From Streptomyces sp. NBC_01707 (GTDB taxonomy: Bacteria > Actinomycetota > Actinomycetes > Streptomycetales > Streptomycetaceae), in contig NZ_CP109190.1 of NCBI RefSeq assembly GCF_041438805.1, positions 1,488,001 through 1,552,000 of the forward strand: a stretch of DNA of 64,000 nt, read 5' to 3'. Below the pieces are notes generated by a model. The model was not told the origin of the DNA. It did no database searches and saw only the letters and a program-made list of their open reading frames with translations. Numbering within the stretch: position 1 is the first letter of the stretch; each line of letters begins with the position of its first letter. Made by a program: the position numbers and the translations under genes. This document shows positions 51,788-60,958 of the stretch, piece by piece.

Positions 51788-53911
51788 TCACACTCTGGAC
51801 GGCGCCGCGTCAACTGCCTCCTCCCGCAGGGAGGCACGGCTCAGACCCCCTGGCCACCAAGCCCGCCGACCCAGGTCCCGGACCAGCGCCGGCACCAGGA
51901 AGGAGCGCACGACCAGGGTGTCCAGGAGCACCCCGACAGCGACGATGAACGCGATCTGGACCAGGAATGCCAGGGGGATCACCCCGAGGGCGGCGAAGGT
52001 CGCTGCAAGCACCACTCCGGCCGAGGTGATGACGCCACCCGTGGTGGTGAGTCCGATCAGGACACCCTCGCGCACGCCGTGCCGCAGGGACTCCTCCCTC
52101 ACCCGTGACATCAGAAAGATGTTGTAGTCGACGCCGAGCGCCACCAGGAAGACGAATCCGTAGAGGGGCACCGACGCGTCGGTGCCCGTGAATCCGAAGA
52201 CGTGCTCGAACGCGAGCGAGGCGATGCCTAGGGTGGCCGCGAAGTTGAGCGCCACTGTTGTGACCAGCAGCAGCGGAAGGACCAGGGAACGCAGCAGTGC
52301 CACGAGGATGAGCAGGATGATCGCGAGGACCACCGGAACGATGAGCGTACGGTCACGCTCGGCGGTGCGCTGGACGTCGTAGCGCTGCGCGGTGAAGCCG
52401 CCGACGAGCGCGTTGGCGCCCGGCACGGCGTGTACGGCGGTACGCAGCCGGACGACGGCGGCCTTGGCGGCGTCGCTGTCGGCGGGGGCGCTCAGCGTGG
52501 CGTCGATCCGTACCCGGCCGTCGACCGCAGGGGCGGATCCGGGCGCGGGGCGGCCTGCGGCGTCTACCGGCAAGGCCGAATCGACCCCCTCGACCCGTGC
52601 GGCGGCCTCGGCCACCCCGTCGGCTGCCCGCGCGTCGGCGATGATCACGGCGGGGTTACCGGCGCCGCCGGGGAAGTGGCGTCCAAGCGTCTCCTGCGCG
52701 GCGACTGACGGCACGTCGTTGACGAAGATCTCCTCAATCGGCACGCCCCCGGAGCTCAGGCCGGGGGCGAACGCGGCACAGGCGAGGAGACCTGCAAGCG
52801 TGGCCGCCCACACCCTTCGGGGGGCGCGGTCCACCAGCGCGGCGACCCGGCGCCAGATCCCCTGGCTGCCGCCCCCTGCCCCGTCGGCTTTGGGCCGGGC
52901 GGGCCAGTAGGTGGCGCGGCCCGTCAGCACCAGAGCCGCCGGCAGGAAGGTCAGCGTGCTGAGCACGGCGCAGGCGATGCCGATGGCTCCGACCGGACCG
53001 AGCGCCCGGTTGTTCGACAGGTCGCTCACGAGCAGGGCGATCAGGCCGAGGGCCACGGTGGCAGCGCTGGCGACGATCGGGCCGAAGGAACGGCGCAGAG
53101 CCGCCCGCATGGCGCTGTGGCGCTCCGCGCCGGGCGCGCTCAACTCCTCGCGATAGCGGGCGGCCAGGAGCAGGGCATAGTCGGTGGCGGCTCCGATGAC
53201 CAGGATGGAGAGGATGCCCTGCACCTGTCCGTCCACCCGTACGACGTCGGCATACGCGAGCATGTAGACGACGGCGCAGGCCAGCCCCAGGGCGAAGACG
53301 GCTCCCAGGATGATCATCAGGGGCAGGAGCACGCTGCGGTAGACGACGAGAAGGATCAGCAGCACCGTCACCAGGGCGACGCCGAGCAGGAGCCCGTCGA
53401 TGCCGGCGAACGCGCCCGAGAGGTCGGCCTGCGTCGCGGCGGGGCCGGAGAGCCACACGGTGGTGCCCGGGACCGCCTGAGCACGGTCGCGGATCGTGTC
53501 GAGCGTGTCGGGAACCGCCTCTCCGAGGTCCGGTCGGAGTTGGACCACGGACCGGAGGGCCTTGCCGTCCTCGGCGGCCAGTGCGGGGGAAGGCGTGCCC
53601 ACGATGCCCGGTTCGCCCGCAAGGCCTGTCATGGCCCGGGTCGCCCGGTCCTGGAGGCCGGCGTCCAGGGTTTCGCCGTCGCGGGCGGTCCACACGACGA
53701 GCGCGGGCACCGTCTCCGACTGGCGGAAGGCCTTCTGTTCGTCGATGACACGGGTGGATTCGGCGCTTCGGGGCAGGAAGGCGGCCTGGTCGTTGGTGGA
53801 CACCTCGCCGAGCTTCCCCGCGTAAGGGCCGAGGCCTCCGCCGATGGCGAGCCAGGCGATGAGCAGGGCGAGGGGGAGCAGGAAACGCCAACGGGACGCG
53901 CGGTTGAGCAT
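51788..53911 (-). CDS. MMPL-family (RND-like) exporter
   Basis: A 707-residue transporter of the MMPL type: two repeats, each with one leading helix, a large extracytoplasmic domain and a bundle of five helices, giving about 12 helices. The first helix is WRFLLPLALLIAWLAIGGGL. The proton-relay motif region GAATDYALLLAARYREEL in repeat 1 and ALGVDYNIFLMSRVREES in repeat 2 have the paired Asp-Tyr seen in MmpL proteins. Members export lipids, siderophores or drugs. The start at 53911 is set by the MLNRASRW opening; the frame runs to 54082. A palindrome in its promoter and a MarR gene upstream suggest control by that regulator. Confidence 0.93.
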   Translation of the reverse strand: MLNRASRWRFLLPLALLIAWLAIGGGLGPYAGKLGEVSTNDQAAFLPRSAESTRVIDEQKAFRQSETVPALVVWTARDGETLDAGLQDRATRAMTGLAGEPGIVGTPSPALAAEDGKALRSVVQLRPDLGEAVPDTLDTIRDRAQAVPGTTVWLSGPAATQADLSGAFAGIDGLLLGVALVTVLLILLVVYRSVLLPLMIILGAVFALGLACAVVYMLAYADVVRVDGQVQGILSILVIGAATDYALLLAARYREELSAPGAERHSAMRAALRRSFGPIVASAATVALGLIALLVSDLSNNRALGPVGAIGIACAVLSTLTFLPAALVLTGRATYWPARPKADGAGGGSQGIWRRVAALVDRAPRRVWAATLAGLLACAAFAPGLSSGGVPIEEIFVNDVPSVAAQETLGRHFPGGAGNPAVIIADARAADGVAEAAARVEGVDSALPVDAAGRPAPGSAPAVDGRVRIDATLSAPADSDAAKAAVVRLRTAVHAVPGANALVGGFTAQRYDVQRTAERDRTLIVPVVLAIILLILVALLRSLVLPLLLVTTVALNFAATLGIASLAFEHVFGFTGTDASVPLYGFVFLVALGVDYNIFLMSRVREESLRHGVREGVLIGLTTTGGVITSAGVVLAATFAALGVIPLAFLVQIAFIVAVGVLLDTLVVRSFLVPALVRDLGRRAWWPGGLSRASLREEAVDAAPSRV

Positions 53912-53947
53912 CTGGGCTCCGAGGTGTGTTGTTACAACGATTAATAA

Positions 53948-53962
53948 TCTCAATGATTGAGA
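53948..53962 (-). promoter_or_regulatory. Palindrome in the MMPL promoter, likely MarR operator
   Basis: TCTCAA-tga-TTGAGA (53948-53962) lies in the only markedly A+T-rich stretch of this region (about 53930-53975), 37-51 bases upstream of the MMPL start. Its size and A+T-rich form fit MarR operators, and a MarR gene lies just upstream on the same strand. Confidence 0.6.
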
Positions 53963-54165
53963 GAAAATTGTGCCATGCTCGTCCCGCCGCACGGAGGAGC
54001 GGGGGCACCAGCGTCTTCTCCGGCACTCCTTCGTCCGAGGACGGCACCATGGATGCACCGGGACTGTGCCCCTGTCACACATAGCTCTCGCGATGAGCCC
54101 CGCCTCTGCTCCGCGCGCCGGTTCGGCGCTCGTGGGGAATGGCCGGTGATCGCGCAGCAGGGAAG

Positions 54166-54654
54166 TCAGCGGCGCGGCACCCGCAGCGCCCCGAGTTCCT
54201 CGTTCAGCACGGTGAGGAACCTCAACGCTGTGGCCAGCTCCTGCTCGTCGAAGCTGTCCGTCGCCCGGGCGGTCGCCTCCGCCAGTGGCCGGAAGTAGCG
54301 GCGCGCGGCCGCCCGCGCCCCGTCCCTGTAGTGCACGTGGACCACCCGGCGGTCCACGCTGTCACGCGACCTACGGATATGACCGGCCTTCTCAAGGCGG
54401 TCGAGACAAGCCGTGACCGCCCCCGATGTCAGTCCCAGGTGCTCCCGCAGCCGCCCGGGCGTCAGCGGTTCCGGGCTGTCCAGGACGACGCCGAGCGCCT
54501 GCACGTCGGTCGGATGCAGGCCCTGCGCGAGGGCGAAGCCGTGGACCAGCCTGGTGATCTCCCCATGCGTACGGCGCAGCGCGACAGCGAAATGCTGGAG
54601 GTCGCCCGGCGCCACGTTCGGGGCCCCGGTCTCTTGGTCGTCAGTACTGGCCAC
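54166..54654 (-). CDS. MarR-family transcriptional regulator
   Basis: A 162-residue winged-helix regulator. The DNA-binding part is TDVQALGVVLDSPEPLTPGRLREHLGLTSGAVTACLDRLEKAGHIRRSRDSVDRRVVHVHYRDG, with the wing at SVDRRVVHV; flanking helices make the dimer. MarR proteins usually repress an adjacent efflux or detoxification gene and let go on binding an aromatic ligand. The MMPL exporter follows on the same strand after 254 bases. The GTG at 54654 has no good ribosome site, but TAGGCT lies six bases upstream, as in a leaderless transcript. Confidence 0.9.
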   Translation of the reverse strand: MASTDDQETGAPNVAPGDLQHFAVALRRTHGEITRLVHGFALAQGLHPTDVQALGVVLDSPEPLTPGRLREHLGLTSGAVTACLDRLEKAGHIRRSRDSVDRRVVHVHYRDGARAAARRYFRPLAEATARATDSFDEQELATALRFLTVLNEELGALRVPRR

Positions 54655-54752
54655 ACGATCAGCCTATAGAAGCGACACGTCGGTCCCTTCCAGGTCCCGG
54701 CGGCCGCACTGCCGGTCCATGAGTTGGACCGAGATGTCCGACGCAACCGTCC

Positions 54753-55274
54753 GTGCCCTGGAACGGGTGTGTCCGACAGCCGACCCCGGTGGATTTCGGC
54801 GGCGGGTCTCCGCCCGTGGAACACGCACCCATCCGGACGGGCCCCGTCCAGGCAGCGGCGTACCTGCCCCAAGGCGTGGACGCCCTGCTGGTCCTCGGCC
54901 TCGTCCTGTGGGCGGCGGGACTGGCCTTCGAGGCCGTGGGCGACCACCAGCTCGCCCGCTTCAAGTCCGACCCCGCCAACCGGGGACGGATCATGGACCA
55001 GGGCCTGTGGAGCTGGACCCGGCACCCCAACTACTTCGGCGACTTCCTCGTCTGGTGGGGGCTGTACCCGACCGCGTGCCCGAGCCGGCAGACCGCGGCC
55101 CTCACCCTCGTCCCGCCCCTGTTGATGAGCGTCCTGCTCATCTGGGGAAGCGGGAAACGACTTCTGGAAGCCCACATGATGCAGCGTCCGGGATACGCGG
55201 CCTACAAGGCCCGCACGAGCGGCTTCCTACCCCGCCCACCACGCCGACGCCCGCCCCGGCCCGAGCCCCCGTGA
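54753..55274 (+). pseudogene. Truncated DUF1295 (steroid 5-alpha-reductase-like) membrane protein
   Basis: From about 54843 the frame encodes the C-terminal half of a DUF1295 protein: GPVQAAAYLPQGVDALLVLG, then FEAVGDHQLARFKSDPANRG, GLWSWTRHPNYFGDFLVWWG and PLLMSVLLIWGSGKRLLEAH, ending PGYAAYKARTSGFLP. Full-length members have about 260 residues with three or four more N-terminal helices. Here nothing similar lies upstream, where the sequence runs into the MarR gene region. I read it as a 5'-deleted remnant. The GDHQLARFK and RHPNYFG blocks that bind NADPH in relatives are intact, so a short product from a new start is possible but unlikely to be active. Confidence 0.6.
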
Positions 55275-55312
55275 CGGCCCGTGCCGGCTGACCCTTCGAG
55301 CCGCGGTGGCGG

Positions 55313-55344
55313 ATGTCGCCGTTGGGACATGTCGCAGTTGTGAC
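55313..55344 (+). repeat. Tandem 16-bp direct repeat upstream of the subtilase gene
   Basis: ATGTCGCCGTTGGGAC (55313-55328) is followed at once by ATGTCGCAGTTGTGAC (55329-55344), 14 of 16 bases identical. It lies about 86 bases before the ATG at 55430 and could be a binding site for a tandem-binding activator or part of the promoter. Confidence 0.5.
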
Positions 55345-55429
55345 ACGTGAGGCCGGCGACACGTCACCTTCATCAGTGGATTCTTTCGAACAGGTTGTGA
55401 CCCCCAGCTGTACGAAAGGGTTTTCGCTG

Positions 55430-58400
55430 ATGAAATGGATCCGCCTGACGGGGGCGATATCGGCAGGGCTGTTGCTGGTTGCCGGAGGCGTGCCGGCTGC
55501 CGCGTCCACGGAAGAGGCAGCCACCGGTCCCGCCACTCGTCCCGCCGCCAAGCCGGGGGCTCGCTCCGCGACCGTGCGACTGGTGACCGGCGACCGGGTG
55601 ACCGTGACGTCGTTGCCCGGCGGACGGCACACCGCGTCGGTGCAGCCCGGACCCGGACGCGAGCGTGTCCCCTTCCGGACGCTGGAGGGGGACGACAAGG
55701 CACTGACCGTGCTGCCGTTCGACGCAGAGGCGTTGGTGTCCGCCGGCACCCTGGACCGCCGCCTCTTCGATGTGACGGCCCTGATCGCCGACGGCTACGA
55801 CGAGGCCCACACCTCCACGCTTCCGCTGATCGTCTCCTCGGCGCCGTCACGGGTCGGGGCCAGAGTCAGCTCGCAGGCGGCGAAGGCCGCCGCGGCGACC
55901 GCTGACCGGCTGGTGGCGTTCAAGTCGGCCGCGACGCCCGCCCGTACGCTGGAGAGCCTCGACGCCCGGTCGCTGCGCGTCGCCGACGACGACCTGGGCC
56001 GCTTCTGGAAGACGCTGAACCCCGGCGGAAAGTCGGACGCCGCCCGTGCCGCGGTCGCTCCGCGGATCGCGCTGGACGGCAAGGTGAAGGCCGTACTGGA
56101 CCGCAGCACCGCGCAGATCAACGCGCCCGCCGCCTGGAAGGCCGGCTACGAGGGCCAGGGCGTGAAGGTGGCCGTGCTGGACACCGGCGTCGACGCGAAC
56201 CACCCCGACCTGGCCGGCCGCGTCGCGGAGGCGAAGGACTTCTCCGGCAGCCCGAGCACGGACGACCACTTCGGACACGGCACGCACGTCGCCGCGACCG
56301 TCGGTGGCACGGGCGCCGCCTCCTCGGGCACCCGGCGCGGTGTCGCTCCCCACGCCGACCTGCTGATCGGCAAGGTACTGGGCGACGACGGCTACGGCTC
56401 GGAGTCGTCCGTCATCGACGGCATGGAGTGGGCTGCCTCCCAGCACGCCAAGGTCGTCAACATGAGCCTCGGTTCGGACGCCGAGACCGATGGCACCGAC
56501 CCGATGAGCCAGGCCGTCAACACCCTGACCGCGTCGACCGACACGCTCTTCGTCGTCGCGGCGGGCAACGCCGGCCCGGGCCCGTCCACGGTCGGCTCGC
56601 CGGGCGCGGCCGACGCCGCCCTGACCGTCGGAGCCGTCGACCGCGACGACTCCCTCGCCTCCTTCTCCAGCCGCGGCCCGCGCCTGGGCGACGCGGCGGT
56701 CAAGCCCGACGTGACCGCCCCCGGCGTCGGTATCGTCGCCGCCCGCGCCTCCGGCACCACCATGGGCGACCCGGTGGATGCCAACTACACCTCCGCGTCC
56801 GGCACTTCGATGGCGACCCCGCATGTCGCCGGCGCCGCGGCGCTCCTGGCCCAGCAGCACCCCGACTGGGGCGCCCAGCAGCTCAAGGACGCGTTGATCA
56901 GCACCTCGCACACGGTGCCCGGCACCAAGGTGACCGAGCAGGGCGGCGGCCGCATCGACCTGGCCACGGCCATGGGCCCCGTGACGGCCACCGGCAGCGT
57001 CACCCTCGCCCCGATCCACACGGACGACAGCGGGAAGCAGCAGGCGGCCACCGTCCGCTACACCAACACCGGCGACAAGCCGGTGACGCTCTCCCTGGCT
57101 GCCGGCCTGGCCACCAACACCGGGCGCGCCCTCGCCGGCGGCGTGGTCACCCTCGGCTCCGACACGGTGCGGCTGGCCGCCGGCGCCACGGCCGAAGTGC
57201 CGCTGCGCACCGACGCGGCGCACGCCGTCCGCGGCAAGTACTACGGCTACGTCACCGCCACAGCTGCCGACGGCACCGTGCTCGCGCACACCACTGCGGC
57301 CCTGAACGTGCACGCCCCGGTGCACAAGCTCACCGTGGTCGCCCGCGACCGCGACGGCAAGGTCATCGAGGGCGCGGCTCCGGTGATCTGGGGGGCGGAC
57401 GGCTTCGTGAACTACACGAGCCTGGAGCCGGCCGTCGCCGAAGTGGAGGAGGGCACCTACCAGCTCAGCTTCGGCACGCTGGACCGGGCGGCCGACGGCC
57501 AGGAGTTGCGCGAGGTGGTCAACCCGGAGGTGAAGGTCACCAAGGACATGTCGGTGACGCTCAACGCCGCCGACACCACCCCGGTGCAGATCCGCACGCC
57601 CCGCCCGGCCGAGCAGCGCGGTGTGCTCAGCTACCAGACGTACCGGAAGATCGACGGCAACGGCCTGATCCAGGGCGTGATGTTCTTCGACATCGCCAAG
57701 CGGATCTACGTCAGCCCCACCGCCAAGGTCACCGACGGCGACTTCGAGTTCTCCTCTCGCTGGCAGATGGTGGCCCCGCAGCTGCAGGCGAAGGTGTCCG
57801 GTACGTCGCTGAACTTCAGCCCGTACTACGTGAACACCTCCCCGGCCTTCAGCGACAAGGGAGCACGGCTGACCGCCGTGGACGCCGGCAAGGGCACGAG
57901 CGCCGAGCTTCGCGCCGCACACGTACGCGGCAAGCTGGCCGTCGTCCGCTGGGACTTCTCCGACGACCGGGCACTCGCGCAGGCCGCGGCGGACGCCGGG
58001 GCCAAGGCACTGATGCTGGTCGTGGAGGAAGGCTTCTACCCCTGGACGCGGTGGAGCCCGACCGGTGACCGGATGGCCGTGCCCACCATGCGCGCCGGCA
58101 CGGCGGAAGGCACCGCGCTGCTCAAGCGCGCCACGCAGCGGACCACGACGGTGGAGTTCTCCGGCACGGTCCGCAGCCCGTACCTGTACGACGTGATGCA
58201 GGTGTCCAAGGGCTCCGTCCCCAAGCGGCTGGTGTACACCGTCTCCGAGCGCGAGAGCGCGGTGGTCCGCAGCACGTACACCCGCACCGGTGCCTCGTCC
58301 TGGGCGAGCGAGCAGCGTTTCGGATGGCGGCCCTACCAGGACACCGCGTGGAACCAGTACACGCGCTACGTTCCGGCAGGACAGGAACGCATCGAGTACG

Positions 58401-59263
58401 TGACCGGCGGTGACACGCTGTGGAAGCACGTCGTGCACCACAACGTCATCGACGTGCCCGACTTCCCGCTGGCGGCCGGCATGCACGACGACACGCGCAC
58501 CTACCGGCCGGGCCAGCGCGCCACGGAACGCTGGTTCGGAGCGGTGGTCCGCCCGTCGATCCCGCGTGGTGGGCACCTGCCATCGGTGCGCAACGGCGAC
58601 ACCCTGTCGGTGTACGTGCCGGAGTTCAACGACTCCGGCGCCGGCCACTGGTCGTTCGCGGAGGCCGACAGCTTCGGTGGCGGCGTCGGCACCGGCGTCA
58701 CGGCGGCCGCGGTGAGCGACACGGCCACGGCGGCGCTGTACCGGAACGGAAAGCGGATCGCCGAGTCCGACCAGGGCGCGTGGGGCAACTTCGAGGTGCC
58801 CACGGGCGACGCCGAATACCGGATGGACCTGACGACCGCCCGCACCTCGGACGACTGGCGCTTCGGCACCGGCACGCGAACGTCGTGGACGTTCCGTTCC
58901 GACACCGCGGCCGACACGGCCCTGCTGCCGATGCTCCAGGTCGACTACACCGTGCCGGTCGACGCCCGGAATGCGGTGGGCTCGCAGCGCAAGCACACTC
59001 TCGGCCTGGACGTCCGGATGCAGGACGGCATGGCGGCGCCGCGTGGCGTGACGCTGAAGGTCGAGACGTCCTACGACGACGGGCGGACCTGGACCACTGC
59101 CACCACGGCCCGCAAGGGCAGCGGCTTCACCGCCGTCGTGGAGCGGCCGGCCCGGGTGCACGGCGACGCCTACGTGACGCTGCGCGTGACCGCGAAGGAC
59201 GCGGCCGGCAACACCGTGCGGCAGACGGTGGACCGCGCGTACCTGCAGCGCGGCACCGCATGA
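55430..59263 (+). CDS. Large secreted S8 (subtilisin-like) serine protease
   Basis: A 1277-residue exported protease. A Sec signal (MKWIRLTGAISAGLLLVAGGVPAAAS) is followed by a ~200-residue prosegment. The catalytic domain has Asp251 (VAVLDTGVDANHPDL), His283 (HFGHGTHVAATV) and Ser460 (SGTSMATPHVAGAAALL). Downstream is a Fn3-like segment, a PA-like region near residues 790-920 (KLAVVRWDFSDDRALAQAAADAGAKALMLV) and a long beta-rich C-terminus. This layout is common for large Streptomyces subtilases acting on peptides or proteins outside the cell. GAAAGGG lies eight bases before the ATG. A perfect hairpin terminator follows. A tandem repeat precedes the gene. Confidence 0.94.
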   Translation: MKWIRLTGAISAGLLLVAGGVPAAASTEEAATGPATRPAAKPGARSATVRLVTGDRVTVTSLPGGRHTASVQPGPGRERVPFRTLEGDDKALTVLPFDAEALVSAGTLDRRLFDVTALIADGYDEAHTSTLPLIVSSAPSRVGARVSSQAAKAAAATADRLVAFKSAATPARTLESLDARSLRVADDDLGRFWKTLNPGGKSDAARAAVAPRIALDGKVKAVLDRSTAQINAPAAWKAGYEGQGVKVAVLDTGVDANHPDLAGRVAEAKDFSGSPSTDDHFGHGTHVAATVGGTGAASSGTRRGVAPHADLLIGKVLGDDGYGSESSVIDGMEWAASQHAKVVNMSLGSDAETDGTDPMSQAVNTLTASTDTLFVVAAGNAGPGPSTVGSPGAADAALTVGAVDRDDSLASFSSRGPRLGDAAVKPDVTAPGVGIVAARASGTTMGDPVDANYTSASGTSMATPHVAGAAALLAQQHPDWGAQQLKDALISTSHTVPGTKVTEQGGGRIDLATAMGPVTATGSVTLAPIHTDDSGKQQAATVRYTNTGDKPVTLSLAAGLATNTGRALAGGVVTLGSDTVRLAAGATAEVPLRTDAAHAVRGKYYGYVTATAADGTVLAHTTAALNVHAPVHKLTVVARDRDGKVIEGAAPVIWGADGFVNYTSLEPAVAEVEEGTYQLSFGTLDRAADGQELREVVNPEVKVTKDMSVTLNAADTTPVQIRTPRPAEQRGVLSYQTYRKIDGNGLIQGVMFFDIAKRIYVSPTAKVTDGDFEFSSRWQMVAPQLQAKVSGTSLNFSPYYVNTSPAFSDKGARLTAVDAGKGTSAELRAAHVRGKLAVVRWDFSDDRALAQAAADAGAKALMLVVEEGFYPWTRWSPTGDRMAVPTMRAGTAEGTALLKRATQRTTTVEFSGTVRSPYLYDVMQVSKGSVPKRLVYTVSERESAVVRSTYTRTGASSWASEQRFGWRPYQDTAWNQYTRYVPAGQERIEYVTGGDTLWKHVVHHNVIDVPDFPLAAGMHDDTRTYRPGQRATERWFGAVVRPSIPRGGHLPSVRNGDTLSVYVPEFNDSGAGHWSFAEADSFGGGVGTGVTAAAVSDTATAALYRNGKRIAESDQGAWGNFEVPTGDAEYRMDLTTARTSDDWRFGTGTRTSWTFRSDTAADTALLPMLQVDYTVPVDARNAVGSQRKHTLGLDVRMQDGMAAPRGVTLKVETSYDDGRTWTTATTARKGSGFTAVVERPARVHGDAYVTLRVTAKDAAGNTVRQTVDRAYLQRGTA

Positions 59264-59303
59264 GGCGCAACGAACGGTAGCGCGGAACTACCCGGCTGAA
59301 TCG

Positions 59304-59341
59304 CGGCGGGTGCCAGGGGGTGTGAGCCCTGGCACCCGCCG
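59304..59341 (+). terminator. Hairpin terminator after the subtilase gene
   Basis: CGGCGGGTGCCAGGG (59304-59318) and CCCTGGCACCCGCCG (59327-59341) form a perfect 15-base stem with an eight-base loop, starting 40 bases after the stop codon. Confidence 0.85.
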
Positions 59342-59421
59342 TGCCGTGTCCGTGTCGCCGTTCCTCGCGACGATGCCGGTCCGACCGACGGGGACGGCCT
59401 CGTGCCCATAGTCTTCGGGAC

Positions 59422-60231
59422 GTGATCAACTCATATGCGGGACTTGACGATGCCGGGGTTGCGATAGCCGCAGCACGTGCCGGCGCGAACGTGGTGCACC
59501 ACATGTACGGCCGGCGGCTCACCCGCATCGACAAGGGAGCCGGGGACTTCGCCACCGCCGCCGATGTGGAGGCCGAGGAGGCGATTCTCGGCGTCATCCG
59601 TGCCGCCCGGCCCGATGACGCGGTGCTCGGCGAGGAGGGCGGGCAGCAGGGTGCTTCCGACGCGGTGCGCCAGTGGTTGGTGGATCCCCTGTGCGGCACG
59701 CTGAACTACGCCGTCGGCAACATGCTGGTGGCCGTCAACGTGGCGCTGCGCGACGGGGCGGCGGCGGTGGCCGACCCGTTCAGCGGCGAGGTCTTCTTCA
59801 CCGACGGTGAGACCGCCCGGGTGCGGCGGGACGGGGCGGACGCGGGGCTGACGCCCACGCCCGCCACCCAGCTGGTGGACGTCAACCTGGATCCGCCGTT
59901 CCCGGGTGCGCCGGGGTTCCGGGCCGTGGACCTGCTGGCCCATCCCGGGTTCGTCGAGCGGTTCCGGCCACGGGTCGTGTCCACGACGCTGGCATTGGCC
60001 TGGGTCGCCGCCGGCAAGCGCGCCGCGTATGTCACCGATGGCGGCGACCTGTCCGGGAGCGTGCATTTCGCCGCGGGCATCGCCTTGTGCCGGGCCGCCG
60101 GCTGCGTCGTCTCCGGGATCGACGGCACCCCGATCGGACAGGCGGGCCGCGGGCTCGTCGTGGCCGCCGACGCCGACACCCACGGGCTGCTCATGTCGAT
60201 GATCCGCAGCGGACGCGGGAACCGCACCTGA
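59422..60231 (+). CDS. Inositol-monophosphatase-family protein with altered metal site
   Basis: A 269-residue protein with the IMPase fold. KGAGDFATAADVEAEEAILGVIRAARPDDAVLGEEGG keeps the GEE Glu, and WLVDPLCGTLNYAVGN corresponds to the WxxDPxDGTxNF motif. The second Asp of that motif is Cys here, and the C-terminal WDxAAG is VHFAAG, so two usual metal ligands are missing. I expect weak or different activity, and cannot say which substrate. The GTG at 59422 has TAGTCT seven bases upstream and no ribosome site. The subtilase terminator lies just before it. Confidence 0.8.
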   Translation: MINSYAGLDDAGVAIAAARAGANVVHHMYGRRLTRIDKGAGDFATAADVEAEEAILGVIRAARPDDAVLGEEGGQQGASDAVRQWLVDPLCGTLNYAVGNMLVAVNVALRDGAAAVADPFSGEVFFTDGETARVRRDGADAGLTPTPATQLVDVNLDPPFPGAPGFRAVDLLAHPGFVERFRPRVVSTTLALAWVAAGKRAAYVTDGGDLSGSVHFAAGIALCRAAGCVVSGIDGTPIGQAGRGLVVAADADTHGLLMSMIRSGRGNRT

Positions 60232-60292
60232 CCTCGTCACAGGCGTGGCCGGAGTTGCAGCCGAGCCGGAGCGGTCACCTCCGATCCCACGA

Positions 60293-60324
60293 ATGCCCTG
60301 CCACCACCACGGGCGACAGGGCAT
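60293..60324 (+). terminator. Hairpin between convergent genes
   Basis: ATGCCCTG (60293-60300) and CAGGGCAT (60317-60324) flank 16 bases. The stem lies between the stop codons at 60231 and 60335 and may end both transcripts. Confidence 0.55.
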
Positions 60325-60334
60325 CGACATGCCG

Positions 60335-60958
60335 TCAGTTCGTCGGGTAACGCGTCACCTTCGACACCTTGCACGTCACCTTGCCCGGTACCTTCACGAG
60401 GCCCTGCGCCTTCTCCGTGACCTTCTGCCCCACGGCCAGGGTGTCGGTGGCGGCCAAGCCCTTGCCGAGACGAGTACCGGAATCGTCCACGAAGTCCACG
60501 TTGACGACGTAGGTCGCCTTCGAGTCGCCGTGGTTCACGATCTCCACAACGGCGTCCGGCCACGTGGTCAGCGAATCCACCCCGCACCTGGTGACCTTCA
60601 CATCAGCCTCGGGGCCCCCTTCCTCGACGGCGGGATCCTCGGAGGACTCGTCCTTCCCAGGTGCCTTGTCCTGCGGTGCCTCGGTCATCGGCAGCGTCCG
60701 GGGCTTCGGTGCATGGCTCACCGTGACTGCCACCAGCGCACCACAGCCGCCGAGCAGCACCAGCCCGCCGAGCACCGACAGCGTCACGATCAGCCCGGTA
60801 TTCGACTTCCGGGGCGGCGGCGCGCCCCACCCCGGGCCCTGCTGGGGCCATTGCTGATACGGCGGTGGAGGTTGCTGCCCCCACTGGGGCGGTTGCTGTG
60901 GCTGCCGGCCGGGCTCCTGGCCGGGTTGCTGAGGCGGAGGCGGATAGCCGTACGACAT
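60335..60958 (-). CDS. Proline-rich single-span membrane protein with extracellular FxLYD-like domain
   Basis: A 207-residue protein. Residues 1-~50 are a Pro/Gln-rich cytoplasmic tail (MSYGYPPPPQQPGQ ... QQWPQQGPGWGAPPPRKS). One membrane helix follows (GLIVTLSVLGGLVLLGGCGALVAVTVS), then an acidic linker (EAPQDKAPGKDESSEDPAVEEGGPEADV) and a ~85-residue beta domain, TRCGVDSLTTWPDAVVEIVNHG, ending KVPGKVTCKVSKVTRYPTN, with two cysteines likely bridged. This is a common Streptomyces surface layout; the outer domain resembles FxLYD/DUF4352 immunoglobulin-like folds, function unknown. GGGGGA precedes the ATG at 60958. Confidence 0.8.
   Translation of the reverse strand: MSYGYPPPPQQPGQEPGRQPQQPPQWGQQPPPPYQQWPQQGPGWGAPPPRKSNTGLIVTLSVLGGLVLLGGCGALVAVTVSHAPKPRTLPMTEAPQDKAPGKDESSEDPAVEEGGPEADVKVTRCGVDSLTTWPDAVVEIVNHGDSKATYVVNVDFVDDSGTRLGKGLAATDTLAVGQKVTEKAQGLVKVPGKVTCKVSKVTRYPTN

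Noticed and set aside
55847..59161. 1104-codon open frame on the minus strand
   Set aside because: It lies wholly opposite the subtilase gene, whose motifs and codon pattern are unmistakable. The translated product is Arg/Gly/Val-rich with no domain, a known artefact of high G+C.
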